From contig NZ_HE578907.1 of NCBI RefSeq assembly GCF_000321005.1, positions 320,873 through 384,872 on the forward strand: a stretch of DNA of 64,000 bases, in the 5' to 3' direction. Below the pieces are notes generated by a model, which was not told the origin of the DNA, made no database searches, and was given only the letters and a program-made list of their open reading frames with translations. Below are positions 1 to 8,759 of this stretch, in pieces. Both the position numbers and the translations under genes were made by a program. This stretch comes from Anaerococcus senegalensis JC48 (lineage in GTDB: Bacteria > Bacillota > Clostridia > Tissierellales > Peptoniphilaceae). Positions within the stretch are counted from its first letter, which is position 1, and every line of letters starts with the position of its first letter.

Positions 1-14
1 TAATTGTATTTTTG

Positions 15-23
15 TGATATTAT
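15..23 (+). promoter_or_regulatory. possible extended -10 promoter of secG
   Basis: The sequence TG-A-TATTAT lies about 28 bases before the secG start codon and resembles an extended -10 element. Any -35 box would lie beyond the window edge, so this is a weak call. A good ribosome binding site (CGGAGGTG) follows just upstream of the ATG. Confidence 0.3.
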
Positions 24-50
24 TAAGAAGTATGAAAACGGAGGTGTCAG

Positions 51-278
51 ATGACAACAGTATTATCAGTATTATTGATGATAGCTTCTGTAGTTTTGGT
101 TATAGCTGTAACCTTACAAGAACCAAAAACTGATGGACTAGGTACACTTGCAGGTCAAGAAACAAATGTATTTGGTAGAAGCGCTCATAGATCAAAAAAT
201 GAAATGTTAGACAAAGTTGTAATTTTTGCTGGTGTTGTCTTATTTTTATTAAGTACAATACTACTTGCAATAAGCTAA
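51..278 (+). CDS. secG: preprotein translocase subunit SecG
   Basis: This encodes a 75-residue SecG, the small auxiliary subunit of the SecYEG protein-export channel in the cytoplasmic membrane. Two hydrophobic segments (about residues 3-24 and 53-74) flank a polar loop containing the family-typical LQEPKTDGLG and NVFG stretches. The length matches Firmicutes SecG proteins. The ATG is preceded by a strong CGGAGGTG ribosome binding site. It is followed by a terminator and then rnr and smpB, the secG-rnr-smpB order found in many Firmicutes, which strongly supports the call. Confidence 0.95.
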   Translation: MTTVLSVLLMIASVVLVIAVTLQEPKTDGLGTLAGQETNVFGRSAHRSKNEMLDKVVIFAGVVLFLLSTILLAIS

Positions 279-315
279 GGGGTTTAGTAGAGTTTTTTAA
301 TTTGTAAGAAAGATT

Positions 316-341
316 AAAAAGGCTTTACAGCCTCTTTTTTT
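316..341 (+). terminator. intrinsic terminator after secG
   Basis: A short hairpin (AGGCT-TTAC-AGCCT, 320-333) is followed by C and a run of seven T. The stem is only five pairs, so read-through into rnr is likely and the element may act as an attenuator between secG and rnr. Confidence 0.6.
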
Positions 342-353
342 ATAGGAGAAAAT

Positions 354-2456
354 ATGAATTTTAAAGATTTAATTTTAAATATAGTTAATGATGAAAATTA
401 CAAACCAATGACTATAAAAGAAATGTTAAGATACTTGGACTGTGATAAATATATAAAAAAAGATGTAAAAAAGATTATAAAAAAGCTTGCTAAAGATAAT
501 GAAATTAAAATAAGTTCAAAAAAGAAAATCCATCCTTTGAGTATAGAAGATAAATCTTTAATTGGAGAGATAAATTTAGCTCAAGGTGGATATGGATTTT
601 TTATTTCTGATAATAATGACTATGAAGATGTATTTATTTCAGCAAACAATCTTAATACTGCAAATAATTTAGATAGGGTCAGGATTAAAATAATAAAAAA
701 TAAAGAATTTGGAAAAAATGCTGAAGGTAAAGTAGTTGAAATTATTGAAAGAAATGCTAATAAGATTGTTGGCCTTTACCAAAAAAATAAAGGCTTTGGT
801 TTTGTAGTTAGTGATTCTAATAATATATCTTCTGATATCTATGTTGATGAAAAAAATTCAAAAAAAGCTAAAACTAACGATAAGGTACTTGTTGATATAA
901 TAGATTATCCAAAAAAAGGATCTCCTGAAGGTAAGGTAATAGAAGTTTTAGGAAATAAAAATGATACAAATGTAGATTTAATGTCAATAGTAAAATCTCA
1001 TGGATTAAGAGAAAATTTCCCCAAAAAAGTTAAAAAAGAAGCGGTTTTTATAGAAAAAGATTTAGATTTAAGCAAAGTTAAGAATAGAGAAGATTTTAGA
1101 GATCTTTTTACAGTAACTATAGATGGTAGAGATTCAAAAGATTTTGATGATGCTATATCAATTGAAAAAGATAATGAAGATTATATACTATATGTACATA
1201 TAGCTGATGTAAGTCATTATGTCAAAGAAAAAAGTGAAATTGATAAAGAAGCTTACAAAAGAGGAAACTCGACTTATCTTTATAATTTGGTAATTCCAAT
1301 GTTACCAGAAGAATTATCAAATGGTATTTGTTCCTTAAATCCTAATAAAAACAGACTTTCTTTAAGTTTAAAGATGAAAATTAATGATATGGGTAAGGTC
1401 GTAGATTATAAGATATATAAGGCTATTATAAGGTCTGATTATAGGCTAGTCTATGACGATGTAAATGATTATTTAGATGATCATAAGAAAGTTTATGATG
1501 ATGAAATTTTATTGGAGAAATTGAATTTATTTAATGAACTATATATAATTTTAAAGAAAAAAAGAGAAAAAAGAGGTTCAATAGACTTTAATTTTACTGA
1601 AAGTCAAATTGATGTAAATAGTCAGGGTGAGGTTTTAAATATTTCTTTATTTGAAAGAGGATCAGCAAATAAGATGATTGAAGAATTTATGTTGATATCA
1701 AATGAGACAATAGCAAGTTTATTTGCTTTTATGGATTTTCCATCAATTTATAGAATACATGAAAAACCTAAAGAAGAGAAGGTTGAATCATTTAAAAATA
1801 TGTTAAATACTCTCGGATATAATATTAAAGGAAAAGAACTACACCCTAAGGATTTTCAAGATATTTTAAAACAAATAAGTGGGAAAGATGATGAAAGTCT
1901 TATTAATATGTTGATGCTTAGGACTATGAGGAAGGCAAAATATACAAATTACACTGATATGCATTTTGGTCTTGCCACAAAATATTATACACATTTTACA
2001 TCTCCAATAAGAAGGTATCCTGATCTTATAGTTCATAGACTTGTTAAAGATTTTGTTGATAATAAATTAGAAAACATTAACCAAACTTCTCTTGAAAAGA
2101 AGCTTTCAAAATTTGCAGAACACTTGTCTATAACAGAAAGAAAAAGTGAAGAGTGTGAAAGAGATGTGGAAGATCTTTATAAGTGTAAGTATATGAAAAA
2201 ATTTATTGGTGAAAAATTTGAAGGAATTATTTCATCAATAACAGATTTTGGAATTTTTGTAGAATTAGAAAATACTGTTGAAGGTTGCTTTATGTATAAG
2301 TTTTCTGATAGCCATTTTGAATATATTGATGATAAATTAACTTGCATTAATACAGATAGTAATAAGAGATATAAGATAGGTCAGAAAGTATTGATTGAAG
2401 TTAAAAATGTTGATCTTGATAAAAGAAATAAAGATTTTGATTTGATGGAGGAATAA
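354..2456 (+). CDS. rnr: ribonuclease R
   Basis: This is a 700-residue RNase R, a processive 3'-to-5' exoribonuclease that degrades structured RNA and works with the trans-translation system. An N-terminal winged-helix-like region (about 1-65) precedes two cold-shock-type OB domains (the GYGFF and GFGFVV strands near residues 79 and 148). The RNB catalytic domain follows, with the metal-binding DGRDSKDFDDA motif near 257-267 and TSPIRRYPDLIVHR near 549. A C-terminal S1 domain (about 625-700) completes the protein. The start has a TAGGAG site. The next gene, smpB, begins one base after the stop, so the two are co-translated. Confidence 0.97.
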   Translation: MNFKDLILNIVNDENYKPMTIKEMLRYLDCDKYIKKDVKKIIKKLAKDNEIKISSKKKIHPLSIEDKSLIGEINLAQGGYGFFISDNNDYEDVFISANNLNTANNLDRVRIKIIKNKEFGKNAEGKVVEIIERNANKIVGLYQKNKGFGFVVSDSNNISSDIYVDEKNSKKAKTNDKVLVDIIDYPKKGSPEGKVIEVLGNKNDTNVDLMSIVKSHGLRENFPKKVKKEAVFIEKDLDLSKVKNREDFRDLFTVTIDGRDSKDFDDAISIEKDNEDYILYVHIADVSHYVKEKSEIDKEAYKRGNSTYLYNLVIPMLPEELSNGICSLNPNKNRLSLSLKMKINDMGKVVDYKIYKAIIRSDYRLVYDDVNDYLDDHKKVYDDEILLEKLNLFNELYIILKKKREKRGSIDFNFTESQIDVNSQGEVLNISLFERGSANKMIEEFMLISNETIASLFAFMDFPSIYRIHEKPKEEKVESFKNMLNTLGYNIKGKELHPKDFQDILKQISGKDDESLINMLMLRTMRKAKYTNYTDMHFGLATKYYTHFTSPIRRYPDLIVHRLVKDFVDNKLENINQTSLEKKLSKFAEHLSITERKSEECERDVEDLYKCKYMKKFIGEKFEGIISSITDFGIFVELENTVEGCFMYKFSDSHFEYIDDKLTCINTDSNKRYKIGQKVLIEVKNVDLDKRNKDFDLMEE

Positions 2457-2457
2457 T

Positions 2458-2901
2458 TTGAAAATATTAGCCAACAATAAAAAAGCAAAACATGATTATT
2501 TTTTGGAAGAAAAGTATGAAGCTGGAATTGAACTAAAGGGAAATGAAGTTAAAAGTATAAGGGAAGGGAAAGTTTCAATTAAAGAATCCCATGTGGGAGA
2601 TTATAAGGGAGAATTATTTATCTATAATATGAATGTAACTCCTTACAAACAATCATACGAAAAAAATATTGATCCTATTAGAACTAGAAAGCTTTTACTC
2701 CATAAAAAAGAAATTGATAAACTTATAGGAAAAGTTTCTCAAGCAGGATATACAATGATTGTAAATAGAATTTATTTAAAAGAAGGTCTTATTAAGGCGG
2801 AAATTGCTCTTGCAAAAGGTAAGAAAAATTATGATAAGAGAGAAACTATTAAGAAAAATGATGCTAAAAGAAAAATAGAAAGAGCATTAAAAAATTATTA
2901 G
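2458..2901 (+). CDS. smpB: SsrA-binding protein SmpB
   Basis: This 147-residue protein binds tmRNA and delivers it to stalled ribosomes for trans-translation. It has the typical N-terminus (NNKKAKHDYFLEEKYEAGI), the GNEVKSIREGK segment, and a basic C-terminal tail (KGKKNYDKRETIKKNDAKRK) that enters the mRNA channel. The start codon is TTG at 2458, placed six bases after a GGAGG that lies inside the end of rnr; no ATG fits better. The partner tmRNA gene, often adjacent, is not seen downstream, where an ABC transporter begins four bases after the stop. Confidence 0.96.
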   Translation: MKILANNKKAKHDYFLEEKYEAGIELKGNEVKSIREGKVSIKESHVGDYKGELFIYNMNVTPYKQSYEKNIDPIRTRKLLLHKKEIDKLIGKVSQAGYTMIVNRIYLKEGLIKAEIALAKGKKNYDKRETIKKNDAKRKIERALKNY

Positions 2902-2905
2902 AATT

Positions 2906-3607
2906 ATGTCATATATAGAATTAAAAAATGTATATAAATATTTTAAAGTTGGGAAAAACAAGATAGTTGCTAATAATAATATAAATCTTTCAATTGAACA
3001 AGGGGAACTAATTATAATAGTAGGAGCTAGTGGAGCAGGCAAAACAACTCTTTTAAATATGATTGGCGGAATGGATACTTTAAGCCAAGGTGAGATTATA
3101 GTAGATAAGAAAGAATTATCTAATATGAATGAAAGAGATTTGACCAGGTACAGAAGAGATGATGTTGGATTTGTTTTTCAGTTTTATAATTTGATTCCAA
3201 ACCTTACTAGTATTGAAAATGTTGAGCTTGCAAGTGAAATTGCAAGAGATAATATGGATGCAAGTAAGGCCTTGGATGAGGTAGGACTTTCAAATAGAAA
3301 AGATTCTTTTCCATCTCAACTTTCTGGGGGAGAGCAACAAAGGGTAGCTATTGCAAGGGCTATTGCTAAAAATCCAAAACTATTATTGTGTGATGAGCCA
3401 ACTGGAGCATTAGATTATAAGACAGGAAAATCAATTTTAAAATTATTACAAAATACAGCTAAAAATTTAAACACAACTGTAATTATTATAACCCATAATG
3501 GAGCTATAAAAGATATAGCAGATAAGGTATTTGAGCTTAGGGATGGTAGAATAGTAAATTCATATAAGAATGAAAATCCAAAAAATGTTGAAGATATAGA
3601 GTGGTAA
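2906..3607 (+). CDS. ABC transporter ATPase, LolD/MacB type
   Basis: This 233-residue protein is a complete nucleotide-binding domain that should power the permease encoded immediately downstream. Visible motifs are Walker [10 protein letters not shown] (40-48), the Q-loop glutamine at 92, the signature LSGGE (139-143), Walker [13 protein letters not shown] (159-170) and the H-loop histidine at 197. The sequence belongs to the LolD/MacB/FtsE-like branch that pairs with FtsX-fold permeases. There is no convincing ribosome binding site; the gene starts four bases after smpB and is probably translationally coupled. The substrate or partner is unknown. Confidence 0.9.
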   Translation: MSYIELKNVYKYFKVGKNKIVANNNINLSIEQGELIIIVGASGAGKTTLLNMIGGMDTLSQGEIIVDKKELSNMNERDLTRYRRDDVGFVFQFYNLIPNLTSIENVELASEIARDNMDASKALDEVGLSNRKDSFPSQLSGGEQQRVAIARAIAKNPKLLLCDEPTGALDYKTGKSILKLLQNTAKNLNTTVIIITHNGAIKDIADKVFELRDGRIVNSYKNENPKNVEDIEW

Positions 3608-3608
3608 A

Positions 3609-6600
3609 ATGAAAAAAAATAATTATTATAAGTCAATTTTTAGGGATATAAAAAAGACTAAGGGAAAGATTTTTTCTATATTTATAATGATTATGCTAGC
3701 TTCTATGGTTGTGGTTGCTCTTTTTATGACTGGACCTTCTATGAGAAAAACTCTAGGAAAAACTTTAAATAAAAATAAGCACCCAGATATTAGTATAAGG
3801 GCAAGTTATGGAATAAAAAATGAAGATAGGTTAATAATCGAAAAAGATAAGGATATAGATAAGATATCTTATAGAAATAATCTCGACTTGTACGCAAAAG
3901 ATAAGCTTGTATCAGTTAAATCATTTGATAAAGATATAGAAAAATTAAATATTATAGAAGGTAAAAAAATATCAAATGATAAGGAAATAATCTTAGATAA
4001 ATTATTTAAAGATGATTATAAAATAGGAGATTATATCAGTTTTAAAGCACTAGAAGATGATAAAATAAATGATTTACTAGAAAATAAAAGATATAAAGTT
4101 GTTGGTTTTGCAAATTCATCAGAATATTTAATGGAAGATTTAAGAGATATATCTTTAAAAGGCAAAGAAATGGTCTATGGATTTGCCTATATAAATAAAA
4201 ATAACTTTAAAAAAGATCAAGTTAATCAAATTGATATAACTTATAAAAAAACAAGGAATATTGATAGGTTCTCTGATGAATATAAAACTTTTGTTAAAAA
4301 TAAGAGAAAAAGTTTAAAAGAAGATTTTAAAAACCGACCTAGCCAAGTTCTACGAAAATTAAAAGATGATACAATTGAGAAACTTGATAAAAAAGAAGAT
4401 GATTTAAGCGATAATGAGAAAAAATTAAAAGATGAAAAAAATAAGCTAATTGACGCCAATCAAAAACTATTAGATGGTCTTTCTGATTTTAATAAAGCAG
4501 AAAATGAATATAAAACAAAAATTCGAGGTGGAGAAAGGACCTTAGCTAGCACAAAAAATCAAATCGACCAAGGATTTAAAAAGTTAAATGATGGGAAAAT
4601 AGAATATGAAAGAAATTTAGAATCATTTAAAAAAAATATTGGAGAAAATGAGAAAAAATTAGAATATTCTAAGATAAAATTAGATGATGGATATAAAGAA
4701 TTAAATAAAAATTATGATGAAATAATAGCTAATAAGTCTTTAATTGAAAATAGTTTTTCAGATAAAAAAACTCCTTTAGATAATTTAGCGAAAAAAATTG
4801 ATGATGAAAATTTAATCTTATCTAATGATGAGAAGAGCCTTGACGATATAAACTTAAAGATCCAAAATGTAAGCATTAAATTAGAAACACTTTCTAATGT
4901 AAGTGATAATATTTTGAATAAAGACCAAATATTAAAATTAAAAAATGAGTTAGAAAGTTTAAATGAAAAAAAATCAAATTTATATTTTAAGATTGAAAAA
5001 AGTAAGAGAATGATTTCAGCTTTAAATTCAGAATATAAAAAAGGAAAAGAAGAATTTGACATATCTTATAATAAGGCAATGGATCCAATAAATGAAAATT
5101 TAGGTAAGCTCGATAAGGTAAAAAGTGATTTAGATAATAAAAAATCTCTTTATGAAACATCTGTTAAGAAATTAAATGATGAAAAAGACCAATCATCTAA
5201 AAAATTAAGCCAAGCAAAAAAAGAACTTGATAAAAATGAAGAGAAATTAAATAATTCTTTAAGTTCATACCAAAAAGGACTTAGAGAATTTAATTATCAA
5301 AAAGAAAATGGAAAAAATCAATTAGCTAAGAATTTTAATGATCTTTTAGAAAATCAGAGAAAATTAGATCAAGCAAATAAAAAATTTGATGAGGAATCTA
5401 AAAAGGCCCGAAAAGAGATAGATGGAGGATATAAAAAAATAAAAGATGCAAGAGAAAATCTTGTTAATTTGGTAGATCCTACTTATGAAATTGATGATAT
5501 ATTTTCGAATAAATCTATAGATACTTATTATAAAAATAGCTTGAATATGGATGAATTATCTAAAGTTTTTCCTACATTTTTCTATTTTATCGCCCTTCTA
5601 GTTTCTCTAACTACAATAAAAAGATATATTGAAGAACAAAGGGTACAAAATGGAACCTTAAAGGCTTTAGGTTATAGTAATTTTGATATAGGAAAAAAAT
5701 TTTTTATCTATGCCTTAATTCCTACAATCTCAGGATCTATTTTAGGATGTGTGATTGGTAAATATTTAATCTGTAAGGTTATTTTTAATGCTTATTCTTC
5801 TGGTTTTGATATTCTTTCATTAGAATTTATTAATTCTTTATGGATAGTTTTATTTACTATATTTTTATCTACTCTTTTAATTTCTTTAACTGTTTATTTT
5901 ACAAGTATAAGTGAAGTTAAAGAACAAACGGCTGACTTATTAAGGCCAAAAGCACCAAAAAAAGGCTCTAGAATATTTTTAGAAAAAGTTAAATTTATAT
6001 GGACTAGACTTTCATTTATGACGAAAATTACCTTTAGAAACTTATTTAGGTATAAGGCAAGAATGTTTATGACGATTTTTGGTATTGGTGGATGTACAGC
6101 TCTTTTATTTTTCGGTTTTGCAATGACAGATTCTGTAAAAGATACTTCAAAAATTCAAAGAAAACAAATTACTAAATACGATTATATTTCACTTTTCGAT
6201 GAAAATGCAAAAGAAAATGATAAAAAAGCTTACCAAAAAATATTAAATGATGCAAAATCTTTAAAAATTTTATATAAAAAAGTTGATGTTTCTACAAAAA
6301 AAGGAAATATGAAAGTTAACTTAATAGTATTTGATGACGTATCAAAAGTTGATAAATTTATTAATATAAGAGATAATAATAAAAATAAGATTGATTTAGA
6401 TGATAAAAGTGTCGTAATCAGTAAAAATTTATCTAAAAATATTAATTTAGATAAAGATTTAGAATTTGACTTAGATAATAAGACAAAAAAAGTTAAGGTA
6501 AAAGATATTTCTGAAAACTATATAGATGATTATATTTATATGTCTAAAGATGCCTATAAAAATATATTTAACAAGAATGTAAGTTTTAATGGAGATATAG

Positions 6601-7109
6601 TAAAGTCTGACAAGAAAATAAAGGATAGAATTTTATCTAATAAAATTAGTCAAGCTCTAATAGAACCAAACAAGTTTTATGAGAGAATGGATTCTTTGAT
6701 GGCTAATTTAAACTTGGTAATTGCAATAATTACCTTGGTTTCAATGATACTTGCTGTTGTTGTTTTATATAATTTAACAAATATAAATGTTAGTGAAAGA
6801 AAAAAAGAGCTGGCAACAACTAAGGTTTTAGGATTTTACCCTAGAGAAACTACAGCATATATTTATAGGGAAACTTATATTTTGACAATTTTGGGTATAA
6901 TGCTTGGCTATATTTTAGGTTTTATTATGCTAAGATATGTTTTAAATGTTGTTGCTCCTGATGGAATTTTTATGTCAAATAAAACCCACTTATCATCATA
7001 TATAATATCAGCATGTATTACTCTATTTACATCATTTATAATAATGATTATTGTTCATCTTAAACTAAAAAAAATAAACATGGCAGAAGCAATGAAAGCA
7101 GGCGAATAA
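3609..7109 (+). CDS. giant FtsX-like ABC permease with long extracytoplasmic coiled coil
   Basis: This is a 1166-residue membrane protein. A first membrane helix (about 19-40) is followed by an extracytoplasmic region in which residues about 254-620 are almost wholly heptad-like and rich in Lys, Glu, Asp, Leu and Asn. Three helices follow (about 651-670, 697-725, 741-765), then a second half with a helix near 816-838, an outer domain, and three more helices (about 1032-1055, 1092-1112, 1130-1152). Two FtsX-fold permease modules are thus present. The ATPase gene ends one base before its start. MacB-type systems are mechanotransmitters rather than classical pores, so a role in envelope remodelling or peptide handling is possible. 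The substrate is not predictable from sequence. Confidence 0.88.
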   Translation: MKKNNYYKSIFRDIKKTKGKIFSIFIMIMLASMVVVALFMTGPSMRKTLGKTLNKNKHPDISIRASYGIKNEDRLIIEKDKDIDKISYRNNLDLYAKDKLVSVKSFDKDIEKLNIIEGKKISNDKEIILDKLFKDDYKIGDYISFKALEDDKINDLLENKRYKVVGFANSSEYLMEDLRDISLKGKEMVYGFAYINKNNFKKDQVNQIDITYKKTRNIDRFSDEYKTFVKNKRKSLKEDFKNRPSQVLRKLKDDTIEKLDKKEDDLSDNEKKLKDEKNKLIDANQKLLDGLSDFNKAENEYKTKIRGGERTLASTKNQIDQGFKKLNDGKIEYERNLESFKKNIGENEKKLEYSKIKLDDGYKELNKNYDEIIANKSLIENSFSDKKTPLDNLAKKIDDENLILSNDEKSLDDINLKIQNVSIKLETLSNVSDNILNKDQILKLKNELESLNEKKSNLYFKIEKSKRMISALNSEYKKGKEEFDISYNKAMDPINENLGKLDKVKSDLDNKKSLYETSVKKLNDEKDQSSKKLSQAKKELDKNEEKLNNSLSSYQKGLREFNYQKENGKNQLAKNFNDLLENQRKLDQANKKFDEESKKARKEIDGGYKKIKDARENLVNLVDPTYEIDDIFSNKSIDTYYKNSLNMDELSKVFPTFFYFIALLVSLTTIKRYIEEQRVQNGTLKALGYSNFDIGKKFFIYALIPTISGSILGCVIGKYLICKVIFNAYSSGFDILSLEFINSLWIVLFTIFLSTLLISLTVYFTSISEVKEQTADLLRPKAPKKGSRIFLEKVKFIWTRLSFMTKITFRNLFRYKARMFMTIFGIGGCTALLFFGFAMTDSVKDTSKIQRKQITKYDYISLFDENAKENDKKAYQKILNDAKSLKILYKKVDVSTKKGNMKVNLIVFDDVSKVDKFINIRDNNKNKIDLDDKSVVISKNLSKNINLDKDLEFDLDNKTKKVKVKDISENYIDDYIYMSKDAYKNIFNKNVSFNGDIVKSDKKIKDRILSNKISQALIEPNKFYERMDSLMANLNLVIAIITLVSMILAVVVLYNLTNINVSERKKELATTKVLGFYPRETTAYIYRETYILTILGIMLGYILGFIMLRYVLNVVAPDGIFMSNKTHLSSYIISACITLFTSFIIMIIVHLKLKKINMAEAMKAGE

Positions 7110-7133
7110 AAAGCATTCGAGCCTGCTTTTTTT
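7095..7133 (+). terminator. intrinsic terminator overlapping the permease stop codon
   Basis: The arms AAAGCAGGC (7095-7103) and GCCTGCTTT (7121-7129) form a nine-pair stem, with an inner GAAT/ATTC extension, followed by a seven-T tract. The upstream arm contains the last codons of the permease gene, so the stop codon lies inside the hairpin. Confidence 0.9.
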
Positions 7134-7136
7134 ATG

Positions 7137-7145
7137 TGTTATAAT
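7137..7145 (+). promoter_or_regulatory. extended -10 promoter for the phosphatase-nuclease operon
   Basis: TG-T-TATAAT gives a perfect extended -10 element only four bases after the preceding terminator. Transcription would start near 7152, inside the AAGGTGAT ribosome binding site, so the mRNA leader would be about ten bases. No good -35 box exists, because that position is occupied by the terminator arm. Confidence 0.7.
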
Positions 7146-7161
7146 TAGTAAAGGTGATTAT

Positions 7162-7731
7162 ATGAAAATAATATTTTTAAGACATGGATTAACAGAATCA
7201 AATAAAGAATGGAGATTTTCTACTCCTGATACAAGATTATCTAAAAATGCTGGGATAGATCTTTTTAAAAGTAGGGAAAATTTAAAAAAATATAAAATAG
7301 ACAAAGTTTTTACATCTAAATTAATAAGAACTCAGGAAACTGCTAAATATTTGGGATTTGAAAATTTTTTGGAAGATGAAAGATTAAACGAGCTTAATTT
7401 TGGTGATTTTAGGGGACAAAAAGTATTAGATACTAAAAAAAATTATAAAGAATTTTATGCTAGATTAAAAAAAGATCCTTACACTACAAGATATCCCAAT
7501 GGTGAAAGTATTAAAGATTTAGTTAATAGATTAAATGATTTTATGGAAGAAAAATCTTCTTTTGACGGAAATATTTTATGTATAAGCCATGGTATAGCGA
7601 TTAGATCTTCTTTATTTACAGTTTTAAAGGATCTAGACAATTTTAAAAACTTTTGGATAGATAATGGATCACTAACTGTTTTTGACATAAGTGATAATAA
7701 AAAAATGATAGAGTGTGTGAATTTAATATGA
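7162..7731 (+). CDS. histidine phosphatase family protein (phosphoglycerate-mutase-like)
   Basis: This 189-residue protein is a cytosolic phosphohydrolase of the histidine phosphatase superfamily. The catalytic RHG motif is at residues 7-9, followed by LTESN. A further acidic residue lies near 77 (LNELNFGDFRG), and the second catalytic histidine is in SHGIAIRSS (His 143). The substrate cannot be assigned; family members act on sugar phosphates, phosphoglycerate, nucleotide-loop intermediates and others. It has an AAGGTGAT ribosome binding site and its stop codon overlaps the next start (ATGA), placing it first in a five-gene operon. Confidence 0.88.
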   Translation: MKIIFLRHGLTESNKEWRFSTPDTRLSKNAGIDLFKSRENLKKYKIDKVFTSKLIRTQETAKYLGFENFLEDERLNELNFGDFRGQKVLDTKKNYKEFYARLKKDPYTTRYPNGESIKDLVNRLNDFMEEKSSFDGNILCISHGIAIRSSLFTVLKDLDNFKNFWIDNGSLTVFDISDNKKMIECVNLI

Positions 7732-8759
7732 AATTTGCTCATATTTCAGATATACATCTTTCAGATAAAAATGATTTTGGTTCTACTTACAGTAAGTTAA
7801 TTAGAAAAATTAAATGGAATAGTTTTGAAAAAATTCTTGATAATAATAAAGAAAAAGATTTTTTGTTAATTTCTGGAGATCTTTTTGAAAGAGACTTTTT
7901 TTCATTAAAAGATTATCAAAGATTATTCGATTTATTTAAGACTTTTAAAAAAGATATTTACTATATTTGTGGTAATCATGATTATATTGACTCTAAAAAT
8001 GAGCTTTTTTTCTCAGATAAACCTTCTAATCTTCATATTTTCTCTAATCAAAGGATAGAATTTTTTGAGCATAAAAATGTAAGAATTTATGGTATTTCAT
8101 ATAAAGATAGAATTTTTGAAAAGAGATTTAATTATAATATTAATTTAAATCATGATTATTTTAATATATTTCTAGGACATGGAGAATTTAACCAAATTAA
8201 TTCTTCTTATATGAGTATTGATATTGATAAAATAAATAATATGGGTTTTGATTATGTAGGATTAGGTCATATTCACAAAAGAGAAGTATTTACTGATAAA
8301 ATTTTTTATGTTGGAAGTATTGAACCAACAAGTTTTAAAGATAAGAGTGATTATGGTTACAATATTGTTGAAGATGGAAAGGTGAAATTTATAGACTCTT
8401 CACTAATGAGTTTTAAAGAGATTGATTATGACCTTTCTGAATTCAAAAGTTATCAAGAATTTGAAAAAAGTTTTGAGAAAAATTTGAATAAAAAATATAA
8501 TTTTATTACTTTAAATCTTTCAAATTACGAAGAATTTTCAATAAACGAGAAAAAACTAATAGATGATTTTAATTTATCATATTTAAAAGTAAATTTTCTA
8601 AAAAATCAAAATTATTATTCTGATATGGCAAAAATTTATGATAATACTCTATTATCTGACTTTTATGAAAGTATAGAAAGTTTGGATATTGGTGATGAGA
8701 TAAAAAAAAGATGCTTAGAGATAGGTTTTGATGCTATATTAAGGAGCAAAAATGAATAA
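7728..8759 (+). CDS. SbcD/YhaO-like DNA-repair exonuclease subunit
   Basis: This is a metallophosphoesterase of the SbcD/Mre11 type, about 343 residues, expected to form a DNA nuclease with the ATPase encoded next. Metal-ligand motifs are visible in order: DIHLS near the N-terminus, GDLFERD, GNHD, GHGEFNQ and GLGHIHK. A GTG at 7713 in the same frame is possible, but the ATG at 7728 gives the family-typical MKFAHISDIH start and overlaps the preceding stop as ATGA. The ribosome binding site is weak, consistent with translational coupling. The C-terminal half (about 215-343) would be the accessory domain contacting the ATPase partner. Confidence 0.88.
   Translation: MKFAHISDIHLSDKNDFGSTYSKLIRKIKWNSFEKILDNNKEKDFLLISGDLFERDFFSLKDYQRLFDLFKTFKKDIYYICGNHDYIDSKNELFFSDKPSNLHIFSNQRIEFFEHKNVRIYGISYKDRIFEKRFNYNINLNHDYFNIFLGHGEFNQINSSYMSIDIDKINNMGFDYVGLGHIHKREVFTDKIFYVGSIEPTSFKDKSDYGYNIVEDGKVKFIDSSLMSFKEIDYDLSEFKSYQEFEKSFEKNLNKKYNFITLNLSNYEEFSINEKKLIDDFNLSYLKVNFLKNQNYYSDMAKIYDNTLLSDFYESIESLDIGDEIKKRCLEIGFDAILRSKNE

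Noticed and set aside
2902..3000. tmRNA (ssrA) gene next to smpB
   Set aside because: The ABC transporter gene starts four bases after smpB, and no tmRNA-like ends or tag reading frame are visible nearby.
4712..5062. Minus-strand reading frame of 116 codons inside the permease gene
   Set aside because: It is the antisense shadow of the coiled-coil repeats (Ser/Phe/Leu-rich, no ribosome binding site, no known motifs).
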